Of a stretch of DNA of 64,000 nt, positions 19,702 through 30,760 are shown one piece after another; the stretch's first letter is position 1; each line of letters begins with the position of its first letter. The notes beneath the pieces were generated by a model. That model had not been told where the DNA came from. It searched no databases and saw nothing but the letters and a program-made list of their open reading frames with translations. The stretch is from Bathynomus jamesi (taxonomy: Eukaryota; Arthropoda; Malacostraca; Isopoda; Cirolanidae). The position numbers and the translations under genes were made by a program. The DNA lies in NCBI GenBank assembly GCA_023014485.1, contig JAJOZX010000925.1, forward strand, positions 249,001 through 313,000, given 5' to 3'.

Positions 19702-22249
19702 CACTAGGCAACAAAGATTTTGTTACAGAAGACCAAATAGGTGCTCCTAGCTAATTTCGGTATGCTGATTTCAAATCTATAATTAGATTTTTCTATCACG
19801 TCTAGATTTTGTGTAAAATGCAAATCACTTTTAGTAAAATTTTCTACCACGTCCAGATTTTGGTTTTAATCGGCTTAATGCCAGTAATATGAAACTTGCT
19901 TTTCAAGGTTAAAGCAATTTTTTTTGCCAACTATATACAAATTCGAACAATTTTGATAAATAAAATTTATCCCGAGTTGGCAACACTGAGTCAAGAGCAT
20001 AGTAACGGGCAACGGCCCAACGGTCAGTCAAGCAGAACGGTTGTTGAAGCTCTCTGCTGATGAGCAAGTGACAGGTTGTGGTGACTTGTGTGTTTTTATA
20101 GCATTTGTTTTGTACTACGGTGTGTATTTCTTTTTATTTTGCACATCGTAATAATTACTTTCTACGTTTTTTCAGATATTGTATGGTAATTCAAAATGGC
20201 ATCAAATAGACGTGCTTGTGTAAATCACCCAGACAACTTCTGCTTTGTCTGTGGACAATATACACCTAAGCCACAACGTAGAAACATAACAACAAAGATT
20301 AAACTTGCCTACAAGTGTTATTTTGACTAAGTTAGGAGACCAACAGAGGGACTGGGCACCACATATATGCTGTGCACAGTGCAATGCAATGTTAATAGCT
20401 TGGATGAATGGTAAAAGAAAAGCTATGCCGTTCTCAGTCCCCATGGTTTTGCGTGAGCCGAAAAATCACTTCAATGATTGTTATTTTTGTTTGACAAAGA
20501 TTGCTGGTTTCACAAAGAAAAACAAATCAAAGATCACGTACCCAAACTGCGAATCAGCAATGAAACCAGTACCACATGATGAAACAAATCCACCACCAGT
20601 TCCACCAGCAACGATAACAGACAGCAGTTCATATGAAGATTCTGCTAGTGATATAGAAACAGGGAAAGATGGCATATATGTTCCAGATGCAAATATTTCC
20701 CCACATTTGTTAAGTCAAGCGGAGTTAAATGACTTAGTGCGCGATTTGGAATTACCAAAAGAAAAGGCAGAGTTGCTTGGTTCAAGACTTCAAGAATTTA
20801 ATCTTCTCCAACCAAACACCAAAGTTTCCCATTTCCGCCATCGCCATTTGCAGTTTTCATCATTTTACTTACAGGAAGAAAACGTTTGTTTCTGCCACGA
20901 TATCAGTGGTCTGATGCAAGGGATTGGCTGTCGCTATGATCCAAAAGAATGGAGACTGTTCATTGACTCTAGTAAAGCTAGCCTTAAAGCTGTATTACTG
21001 CACAACGGCAATGAAAAACCTTCAATACCTGTAGCACATGCCACTGGCCTTAATGAGATATGAATCGATGAAACTGCTGCTAAGACTCATCAAATATAAG
21101 GACCACACATGGAATATTTGTGGCGACCTTAAAGTTGTATCATTGCTTCTTGGGTTACAGTTGGGCTACACAAAGCATATGTGCTTTTTGTGTCTATGGA
21201 ACAGCAGAGATGACAAGAACCACTACAAAAAACATGATTGGCCATCTAGAACTGAACATGTTGTTGGTAAATACAATGTGAAACACCCAGCACTTATTGA
21301 CCCTCAGAAAGTACATCTTCCACCACTTCACATTAAACTTGGCCTTATGAAAAATTTCGTGAAGGGTATGGATCACAAGGTAGTGGTTTCCAATATTTAA
21401 AGGATAAATTCAAAGGAATATTGACAGATGCTAAGCTAGAAGCTGGAGTTTTCACTGGACCACAGATCCGCAGTGTCATCCACGACTCATCGTTTCCATC
21501 TAACCTAAATGAGAATGAACTAGGAGCATGGACATCTTTCGTTGAAGTTGTCAAAAATTTTCTTGGAAACCACAAAGCTGAAAACCACCGTAAACTCGTA
21601 GAAAACATGCTTAAATCTTATGAAATAATGGGATGCAGAATGTCTTTGAAAATTCATTTTTTACATTCTCATCTTGACTTCTTCCCGGCCAACCTTGGGG
21701 CTGTAAGTGACGAGCATGGTGAGCGCTTCCACCAACAGATCTCAGTTATGGAAAACAGATACCAAGGTAATTTCAACCCAAATATGATGGGAGATTATTG
21801 TTGGTTCCTGCAGAGGAGAGCTCGTCATCCTACAAGCGACAAAGGAAGAGGACACACCAAAGTTTCACTTAAGAACAGGAATTTGCCTTTCAGTAGTAAC
21901 AACAAAATACTAACGCGCTTTGGGTGGATGGTTGGGCGCAGGGGTGGTAACTCCGCCAGCGGAATTCCGCTGTCTGTCTTAAGCCAGAATAAAGGAGGAA
22001 AGACATCCCTGTTCACTAATTATTTAAGTATGCTTAACATAAAACGTGGCACGGAAAAGTAGCTTAGACGGCTTTCGTAATAGAAGCGGGTGAGAAAAAA
22101 AAATGAAAAATAGGGGTTTTCGGTTACACAAAATCTGGACGTGATAGAGAAATTTTGATATCAGATCTGAAATCAGCATCAGCGCTTTAGTAGGAATCAG
22201 TAGTTCACGTGTCTGTAACAAAAAAAAAGTTGAAATTTGTTGCCTAGTG
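19702..22249 (+). mobile_element. 2.5-kb DNA transposon with CACTAGG ends and TTA TSD (copy 1)
   Basis: Ends are CACTAGGCAACAAA and, reverse-complemented, CACTAGGCAACAAA; similarity continues imperfectly for about 130 bp, including TTTTTGTTACAGA, GCTGATTTCA and TCTATCACGTC AGATTTTGTG. TTA flanks both ends (19699-19701, 22250-22252), and its removal restores the LINE frame. CACTA-like termini plus a 3-bp duplication fit the CMC (CACTA/Mirage/Chapaev) supergroup; the superfamily call is inference. It carries one gene in the plus direction, now frameshifted. Confidence 0.93.
20196..22062 (+). pseudogene. Orphan CMC-like transposase (GERFHQ family), frameshifted copy 1
   Basis: Starts MASNRRACVNHP at 20196. 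The N-terminal Cys-rich domain reads ACVNHPDNFCFVCGQ, then, after a frameshift near 20325, HICCAQC and CYFCLTK. A Pro/Ser-rich acidic linker follows. Candidate catalytic boxes: WRLFIDSSKASLKAVLL (Asp codon 20965), then after a frameshift near 21050 ICGDLKVV (Asp codon 21125) with MCFLCLWNSRDD (CxxC) and LPPLHIKLGLMKNF; after another frameshift near 21385, SLKIHFLHSHLDFFP and VSDEHGERFHQQI (Glu codon 21721), then NMMGDYCWFLQRR. No introns are seen. The family is common in arthropods as uncharacterised protein; placement inside TIRs with a TSD indicates it is a transposase. The D/D/E assignment is inference. Confidence 0.85.
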
Positions 22250-24674
22250 TTATAGCCCATATGCCTAACGGAAGGGATTAACTTTGTGGCCCTCGCCTGC
22301 ACTCGCTCCAGCCTCTCAATAGCTTTCCTGAGGGTGGGCGACCAGAACTGCACAGCATACTCCAGGTGCGGCCGAACAAGGGAATTGTACAGTGAGAGCA
22401 CAATCTCCTTGTTCCGAAACTGAAATTGCCTCCTGATATAACCCAATAGTTTCTGGGCTTTCTTTTCCACCTCTACACACTGTTTCGTAAACTTAAGGTC
22501 GCTGCTAATTAGCACACCCAAGTCCTTTTCTAAATCAGTCACCTCGATATTACTACCCAACATCGAGTAGTCCGACTTGGGATTGGCGTAGCCAATGTGC
22601 ATCACTTTGCATTTACCCAAGTTAAACGGCATTTGCCATTTTTCGGACCACTCTCTTATCCTACCTAGGTCCGCACGCAGTTCCTCGATCGCTTCGGGCG
22701 TCCCAACATTGGCCCCAAGCTTGGTGTCATCAGCGAATTTGGCGATCCGACTGACGATGCCACCGTCGATATCATTTATGTAAATGATAAACAACAGCGG
22801 CCCCAAAACGGAACCTTGAGGAACCCCACTAGTGACCGAGGCCCAACCTGAACTAGCCCCTTTAATTACCACCCTCTGCCGCCTATTCCTCAGCCAGTTT
22901 TCAATCCACCTACCTATTTCCCCACCGATACCCAGCGCGCGCACTTTCGCCATTAGCCGGCGGTGAGGTACCTTATCAAAGGCTTTCTGAAAAGTCGAGA
23001 TAAAGTATATCAATCGCCCTACTCTTATCGTACTCACTCAACATGACGTGGAAAAACTCGAGCAAGTTGGTGAGACACGACCTATGCCGTCTAAACCCAT
23101 GTTGGGAGTCCCCAAGCAGCTTGTAGGAATCCAAATGGTCAACGATCCTATCAGCTATTATCCCTTCTAATAATTTACCTACAACTGAAGTGAGACTAAT
23201 GGGACGATAGTTCCCTGGACTTTCGTGATCCCCTTTCTTAAAGATAGGGGTCACGTTGGCTTCCCTCCAGTCACCAGGCACCTGGCCCATCTCCAACGAT
23301 TTGTTGAAGACTGTAGCCAGGTGGGGAGCCACCTGGTCGCGCACTTCTCGCAACACTCTGGGGAGAAACTGGTCTGGCCCAGGAGCCTTAAACGTGCTCA
23401 GTTTGTCTATTCTATCGGCAACGACTGTCGCGGTACATCTAACACTATCCAGGCCAGCACCTTCGTGCCTCACGCCTGGCTCGGGGATGACGCGGGTATC
23501 CTCCTTGGTGAACACTCCCGCAAAGTACTCATTAAGCACATTAGCGATGTCCGCGTCGGAGGTCCGCAGAACGCCGCTTCCGTCCTTTAACGGACCATCA
23601 TGCTTCTAATGGGCTTTCTACTATTAACATAACTGAAGAATTCCTTAAGGTTCCCCTTGCAGAGGCTTGCCACCCGTAGTTCTTCGTTACGTTTCGCTAG
23701 CCTAACCTTCGCCTTCACTTCCCTACACAGGCGGACATACGCTTCAGTGTTCTCGTGGGAACGATTGGCCTTCGCCCTCCTATACGCTACTTTCCTATTT
23801 CGGATAGCCGAAGCGATGTGATTGAACCACTTAGGCTGCGTTGAAGCAGGGGTGACCGGTTTTGAGGGTATGAGAGCAGACTGCAGCACCATAAACTCGT
23901 CCCGGAATGCACTCCACACTCCTCAACATCGCCGCCAACCTCTAACCCCATCTCTCCTACGCTATCCCTGAGGCTAACAAAGTTTGCCCGCCGGAGATCG
24001 AGCTTACTGCCTCTCGAGTTACTACACTTCACCCGAGGGACGCACACACGGAACCTAATAAGACCGTGATCACTCCCGCCCAATGATTCGTCAATGGTGA
24101 GGCCAGTGACGAGGTTTTCTTCAGTCGTGAATACTAAGTCTAGAACGCTTTCGCCTCGTGTAGGCTCGTTGACCCACTGAGTGAGGAAGTTCTCATCAGC
24201 AAAGTCAACTAGCCTCCTCCCTTCAGCATCGGCAGTCCTGTTTTCCCACTTTATGCCGCGACAGTTGAAGTCTCCTAAAACTACACACACCCTATCCCCT
24301 AGCAGGCTACTGAGTTCGGTGTACAGGGCTGTATCCTCCTCGAGGAGGAGATGCGGAGGTCTGTACACCAAGATTAACCTATAGTTCGTCCCTCCCACGT
24401 TCAGATCGACGCCAAGCAGCTCCCGTTCCGACCGGAACTGGCAGTCAACCGGACTCAACGTGTCTCTGACGTATATTAGTACCCCACCCCCCTCCCCACG
24501 GGTGCGGTCTTTGCGAAACATTCTATACCCGGGAATTTCGAACTCCCCAACGTAGTCCCTACGATCAGTATGAATCCAGGACTCGGTGATAGCAACGATA
24601 TCCTGGTATTCTGATGCTAAGAGCGCCCGTAGCTCGCCAAACTTGTTCCTGATCGACCTAGCATTAAAAAGCAT
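22250..24674 (-). pseudogene. CR1-like LINE ORF2: APE endonuclease and RT, frameshifted
   Basis: Endonuclease domain from the start of the frame at 24674: LLFNARSIRNK-type opening, ITESWIH, catalytic VLGDFNCRG (Asp/Asn) and GGSDHGLIRF (SDH box). A frameshift between about 23900 and 23800 moves into the linker frame (23919-23587, RKVAYRRAKANRSHENTEAY), which ends in a stop after SMMVR. The reverse transcriptase follows: APGPDQFLPRVL, FKKGDHESPGNYRPISLTS, QHGFRRHRSCLTN, a frameshift near 23010, FQKAFDKVPHRRL (motif A), SGVPQGSVLGPLLF (motif B), KFADDTKLG (motif C). The thumb region ends at the transposon insertion site. Confidence 0.92.
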
Positions 24675-24711
24675 TGCACGGAGGGAGCCTCCCCTATTCT
24701 GACCGCCCCCT

Positions 24712-24739
<28 letters not shown>

Positions 24740-24742
<3 letters not shown>

Positions 24743-25505
24743 TAGTATAATACGCAATGCATGTAAGTTATAACCCCCAGGGATGAATTCCAGAGATGAA
24801 TTCCTGGTTTTACAGGGTCAAAATAAAATTCCGACATTTTCCAGGTTTTACAGGTTTTCCGGGTTGCTTGCCACTATGTAGCAGTGTCGCGGTGGTTTAT
24901 CTTCATAAACGCTATCTTTTATCATTAAAAAAGGGGGATATAATTAAAGGTTGGGTAAGGCTAGGTTAGGTAAAGTTTGGTTAGGTTTCGTTAAATTTAT
25001 TAGGTTTTTAGATTAGGTAAATGTCGCAATACGGAATTGAATACGTGAAATGTGTGGATGTCGCGGTTTTGTAGAGTAACCAAACATTGTCCGCTTTAGT
25101 CCAATGACCGCACTTCGTGAGATGGAAGATGCGAAAAGATAATTTGTAGGGAGAAACTGGGAACCAGCGCGTGTTGCTCGAATCCGTGTCATCACGAGGT
25201 ATCGGCATGATTTCTGTTTTGGAGTTCGGTATGACTCGTTCATTATCATAATCCTATATACGTAGTATATACTATTGAACTAAAATGTGTCTGTGTGTCT
25301 GTCCGCTTTCTTCGGAACCGTGCACAGACTAAACGGCACATCGGAAAATTCTGAAACCACACCAACTGATAGCCCATGAGCTGCCGATGTGCTCTATCAA
25401 GTTTCCCGGTCCTAGGTCACTCCGCGGCCGAGCACGAGCTATTTAATGTCTATTACAAGTGAATGTAAGTACTTCGAAAACGATACCCAGGTTGAAGAGC
25501 ACTGT
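24740..25505. other. No gene seen; remnant of a MITE end at the right
   Basis: 24790-24865 has TTCCAGG/TTTACAGG repeats similar to 18990-19050. 24940-25020 has TTAGGT repeats. 25488-25505 (CAGGTTGAAGAGCACTG) matches the right end of the MITE at 27614-27812, with no matching left end. Confidence 0.6.
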
Positions 25506-27613
25506 ATAATTACTAGTGATGCACCGATACCTCAATTTTGCCGACCGATTAATCGGCATCAATTTAGAAAAATTATAAGTATAACCCAATGTAATGTATA
25601 TTAATTAATATTATATTATTTATTATTTACTTTTATTTACGATAATAAAAACTTATTACTTAATTAGCGATGTGAGCTTGTTTTTTGTTTTTTAATAAAA
25701 GTTTTTTATTGATACTCCAAAATATTATTCACTGAGAATATTCGAGAATTTTCTTAGTTTTAAGAGAGTTTTAGATTGTTTTACAGCTTTTTATAGAATT
25801 CTAGAATATTTCAGAACCTTATGGAACTTTCTAGAATGCCTTGGAATATTCTAGACGATTCCAGAACATTCTGGAATACTCCGGATTTGGGAGAAAATAG
25901 TACCTATATAAAGGATGGCAAATTATTTCCTTGGTTAGTTGTGGTTGTGTATAGCAAAAGCAAATATCTACGTGTGATTGTGATATTGTCTGTTGAGCCT
26001 TTTATGGTAGGCCAGGTAGTTCTTTTTGAAGTATTTTTTTTTGCCATTTTGGATAATAATTTGAATAACAAATTGAAAGTGTTATTAAACTGGTTTTCTT
26101 AAGCTTAGCATTATTTATAACTGCTTGATCAGCTTGAATCATTCAAAATTATTTCAAATTTGTTTTTAAATTTATACATTTAAGATTGAATATTAGTATT
26201 GTTTTTTAAATATTATTTGGTTATTTACAACAAAAATATAGTACCCTATTTTATAACATAGCAAATAGAGCAAGCATCTACACATGATTTTCTTGTTCCT
26301 TAAGGAAACAGGGAAACCTTGATAAGGTAGGGGAAATTTACGTTAGGTATAATAAAAAGTCCATACATAGCCTACATACATACAAATTCATACATACATA
26401 CTGGTATAGATACTAAAATACATACTATTGCAGTTACTTAAATAATTACTAATATAGTTACTAAAATACATACTGATATAGTTACTAAAATATATTTTGA
26501 TATACCGTAGTTACTAAAATACCGTACATACTGATATAGCTGTGTGAGTTAGTGATATGTGTTATGTGGAATTGGCAATCTAGTTCTTATAATGGCAGTT
26601 GTGATTGTGGTATGATATAATTGGGTGTTTTCCGGTTTGTCTTTTATATTTCAATATACATATCGCTACGGTTTTACCTGTAACTGTATAACGAGAACCA
26701 TAACAATAGCTAATAAATACGTTCTGATATATAGTTACTAAAATACAGTAATAATATAAATTAGTTAGTTTATTTATTTCTTCACTCATCCTATCATTCA
26801 CTTCTGACTTAGAATTTCTCCATTTTGACAGGAACTGAAGTTAAGTTGTATCAGAATAGTTGAAAACCCCCTCAAATATTCTATAAAAGAAAATTATCAA
26901 AAATTCTCGGTTCAGAGAATATTCTCCTAAAGATTATTCCCGAGAATTTTACAACACTAATATGAGCTATGTCTAAATCTTCCAAAACCAGCCCAATTTG
27001 GGATTTTTTTGCCATCTGTTCAGAAGATAATAGCAAAGCAAAGTGTAAAGTATGTGGTGCGCTTATATCCAGAGGAGGAAAGGAAACATAAAATGACTAC
27101 ATCAAACCTCAGAAGCCATCTTAAGACTCAGTACAAAGCTCTTTTTAACAAACTTGAAGCTCTCAACAAGCAACAGCATCCAGTAAAAAAACATCACTAC
27201 AAGTCAAAGCATACTCATGTCCACTTTTCTGTCAAAGAAAGTTACTGACTCTCCAAGTGACGAATCATCAAATAAAGATAGAAAAACTGAGATAGTTTCG
27301 TTAGAAAAACCAGGCCCCTCCAATAGGAAATCATTAGAAGAAACTATATCAGAATTTGAACATGTAGAACCAGAAGTACATGAACTACAATCATCAGACA
27401 GCAAGTTAACAAGTCAAGATAAAACTCTGTTACAACCATCATTGGAGAATCTACTGGAAAAGAAAAAGAAATGGGCAATCAATGATAATAGAGCTAGAGT
27501 TATTACTTTGAAGATTAGAGAAATGATCTGCTACGATCTGCATCCCTACTCAGTTGTAGAAGACATTGGCTTTAAAAATTTGATAAGCCATCTTGAGCCT
27601 AGATACACTATAC

Positions 27614-27812
27614 CAATGCTCTTCAACCTTTTTATGCTTACCGCCCACTTTTGTAACTTTTGAATCTCCGTATCGCCCACCAAAATTAAAAATGCAAAAA
27701 CTCAACAAAGTTATACACCCTGCATAAAACAATAAATTAATTGGAATTACCTTTAGATTAATGAGATCCTTGAGCCACTAGTGGGTGGTACCGCCCAGGT
27801 TGAAGAGCACTG
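27614..27812. mobile_element. hAT-type MITE, 199 bp, TSD CACTATAC
   Basis: Right end reverse-complemented CAGTGCTCTTCAACC; left end CAATGCTCTTCAACC. Exact 8-bp TSD CACTATAC at 27606-27613 and 27813-27820. Inserted in the hAT transposase frame. No coding sequence. Confidence 0.92.
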
Positions 27813-28499
27813 CACTATACCATCGAGAAAGCATTTTGCAGAAAGTGTCATCCCCTTCATTTACCAAAAACTGGAAACTACTCTACGTACCAAGCTTGAT
27901 AATGCGTCATATGTCAGCCTTACTACAGATGGATGGACGGCTAGTCATAGTCTGCATTCGTTTTATAGCTTAACAGCCCACTGGATAAATGAGGAGTATG
28001 GACCTGAGCAAGCTGTTCTACAAATGTTCCACTTTGAAGGCTCACATACTGGAGTTAAAATAGCAAAGTTTTTAACAGACTCCCTCAAAAAATGGAACAT
28101 CAATAAGGAAAAGATACAGATGATCGTAACCGATAATGCGGCAAATATGAAAGTTGCTATTAGAAAGAGTGGCCTAGAAGACTCCTCATTTTGTTGTGTT
28201 ATACATACACTTCAATTACACTGGTATGCATATGAAATTTTTTTGTCTGCTGTGAGGGTTTTTTCAACTCATATTATATAATTCGACCATGCTGAATTCG
28301 AAAATGACATTGGTTTTCCTCAATCAGGTCAGTTTTTTCTCTATTGGCCATTTATTATAAGTCCAATTTTATCCCCAAATTTATTGATTTTTTTAGCTTA
28401 AACACTGTAGATACGAGTAATATTATAAGAACACTCGTGAAAAATGAAAACATTGTGTGAATAAATACTTTTATTCATACAATGAATATGGAAAAAAGT

Positions 28500-30760
28500 T
28501 TATTGAGGAAGGAATGAAGTTTTTTTGGCTTTCCGTCTGTGTTTTTCTTCGGGCACGTCTCGCTTCAAACACCAGCAATAGTCCGCCAGCATATTGATAT
28601 CCCAGTTTCCCTGGTACCTCTCTTCCATTATTTTGATATCTTGGTGAAATCGTTCACCCTGTTCCTCACTATAATCCCCGCAATTTTCAGGAAAATAGTC
28701 CAAGTGGGACCACAAAAAGTGCATTTTTATGGACATGCGCGACCCATGAGCTTTGAAAGCTTCCATCAAGTTTTCGACAACGGACTCGTATTCTGGACTT
28801 CTACGCTTGCCAAGAAAATCAGTGACAACTGATTTGAATGCCTGCCAGGCATTCTTCTCAGTTGGAGTCATTGCGTTTTTCGAACTGAGTATCCTTGATC
28901 AAAGTTCGAATTTGAGGACCATCAAAAACCCCAGCATTTAGTTTAGCATCAGATATATGAGGAAATTTACTCTCGAGATATCGGAATGCTGAACCCTCCT
29001 TATTCATTGATTTGATGAAATTTTTCATCAAGCCCAGCTTAATATGAAGTGGTGGGAGCAAAATTTTTTGTTGGTGGTACAAGGGGCACTGAAACGACAT
29101 TATGCGACCCAGGTTCAAAATTCTCTCTGGATGCCCATTCACGCTGTGCATAGTGCTTCTCATCCGCTCGGCTATCCCATTTGCAGAGGAAACATGGGTA
29201 TTTCGTGTATCCCTTGCATTCCCAATACAAATGCCACAATCTGAAAAAAAATGAAAATATTTAAAGAATTTAGAGAATTTGTTCTATCAGATAAAAAAAT
29301 CTATGCATTGGACTGTATCACTTCTGTGGGGAAGTTGAGTGTTCTTATACGCTCTCAAATAACCTTTGGAAAAACACATAGTCAATAGCAATAGTTTACT
29401 TATGATATTAGTATTACCTTCAAATCTCCACAGATCCTCCAGTTATGTTGGTCGTATACGAGAGCATCCCAGTAAAATTTTCATGTTATCGTAGCTCTCA
29501 GTAAGTTGTACGGAATGTGCTACAGGGACTGATGCAACCCTATTCCCAATGTTGAGAAGTACTGCTTTCAAACTTCGTTTAGACGAGTCTATAAATAGCC
29601 TCCATTCTGATGCGTTATATGGCAGGCCCAAGGATTCGATTAGCCCCTCAACATTGCAGCAGTACACTAAGGAAGAGGTATTTTCGTGCACTGCAAAAAA
29701 CTTGCGAATTCTTCCTCTCGTTTCCTATACCAGAGAATGTTGTTCCCGGAGCCAGCAAGTTGTCCTCTCGAAGTCGTGAGCCCAAGATCTCGGCAGCTAA
29801 TTTGGAAAGTCCTAATCCCTGGTAAGATCATTAAGTTTGGCCTGGTTGAGAGGCTCGGCTCATTTGAAGCGGTATTTTGAGGTATATACGACTGGGACTG
29901 GTCATTGGCATTGGTCATTGATTCATCATCAGAATCATCGAAGTCCAGGGTTTGAGGTGGGTCGGGTATTGGAATTCCAGGACCATGGGGTACAGGTCTC
30001 ATAGCAGAAGGAATGTCAGGGTATACAACAATGTGTTTATTCTTCTTGTTAACTCCTGAAAATAGAAACACAGAAACATGGATATAAAACTTGCATACGA
30101 AATAGAAGAAGCATTCAGACAGTGGCGGCTCGTGAGGGAAGGCTGCGGTCTGTAAGATATGAAATAGGTCGATGGAGTCTGTATATTTTCTTTCTTTTTC
30201 ATTCATATTGCCCCTTCGGGGACAATATGAATGAAAAAGAAAGAAAATATACAATCATTGTATATGTAAATGTAACTTGTATAACAATATGTACAGTATG
30301 TGTAAATGTATTTTCTATAACAATATGTATATGTAAATGTATGATTACCATTATGGTGAATATTATGCTATATATGGTGAATATTACATTATGGTGAATA
30401 TTATGTCAAGTTTCATACGAAGATTTCAAAATATTTAAGAAAAATAAATTTATAAGCCCACCTTGGAGGTTTGTCATGCAGAAATAGCAATCTGTCACGT
30501 GATCCTTTCCTTCTCTCCAAATCATGGGAATTCTAAAAGGCAAAGATTTCGCTCTGCCTTTGCTCCATCTTCTCAAATTTTCAATGCACGTCTTGCAGCA
30601 CATATGAGGGGCGAAATTTTTGTCCTGGTCCCCTAGCTTAATTCCAAAGTATGCTCTATACATTGTCTTCACAAATTTATTTGGGACTGGTTATTTGGCA
30701 TGGTAACCGTCCCACATATGTAGCAGAATCTATTGGATCATTTTTACACGCTCTATTCAT
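28500..30760 (-). pseudogene. Orphan CMC-like transposase (GERFHQ family), copy 2, with introns
   Basis: Start MNRACKNDP at 30760 aligns with MASNRRACVNHP of copy 1. The Cys-rich domain continues RFCYICG, HMCCKTC, CYFCMTN. Intron 1 runs from a GT donor near 30463 to TTTTTCAG near 30064. Then IPSAMRPVPHGPG, EWRLFIDSSKRSLKAVLL (Asp, 29587-29589). Intron 2 runs from GAAG/GTAATAC near 29432 to TTTTTTTTCAG near 29242. Then KYPCFLCKWDSRADEKHY, LPPLHIKLGLMKNF, GVFDGPQIRTLIK, SIKMHFLWSHLDYFP and SEEQGERFHQDI (Glu, 28653-28655), ending KKTSFLPQ at 28500. Several frameshifts (near 30720, 29750, 29050, 28870) make it a pseudogene. Copy 1 lacks both introns. Catalytic roles are inference. Confidence 0.85.
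30180..30253. repeat. 31-bp-arm perfect hairpin inside intron 1
   Basis: Arms 30180-30210 and 30223-30253 are perfect complements (TGTATATTTTCTTTC...), closed by CCCC-TTC-GGGG with one unpaired A. It lies in the first intron of transposase copy 2, next to CAGTGGCGGCTCGTGAG, which resembles a hAT-type end but has no visible partner. Confidence 0.85.

Larger units (their letters stand above)
19286..24715 (-). mobile_element. CR1-like LINE, split by a CACTA-ended transposon
   Basis: Minus strand non-LTR retrotransposon, in order: endonuclease (24674-23787), linker, reverse transcriptase (23539-22250), then, across the 2.5-kb insert, the C-terminal tail (19701-19389). Removing 19702-22249 and one TTA restores a continuous frame: ...SVRHMGYN then RRLRALNLFSLETRRLRG, colinear with the CR1 copy at 37.6-39.2 kb. 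Its 5' end abuts a (GA)n tract (24711-24740). Confidence 0.93.

Noticed and set aside
22024..22250. C-terminal extension of the LINE RT frame past the transposon boundary
   Set aside because: The frame continues into the transposon end (19702-22249) by chance; the real LINE sequence stops at 22250 and resumes at 19701.
18990..24865. TTCCAGG repeats on both sides of the CR1 LINE as ends of a larger element
   Set aside because: Similar motif but no exact TIR or TSD; may be a shared decayed repeat.
30119..30176. Possible separate hAT starting CAGTGGCGGCTCGTGAG inside intron 1
   Set aside because: No matching opposite end or 8-bp duplication found.
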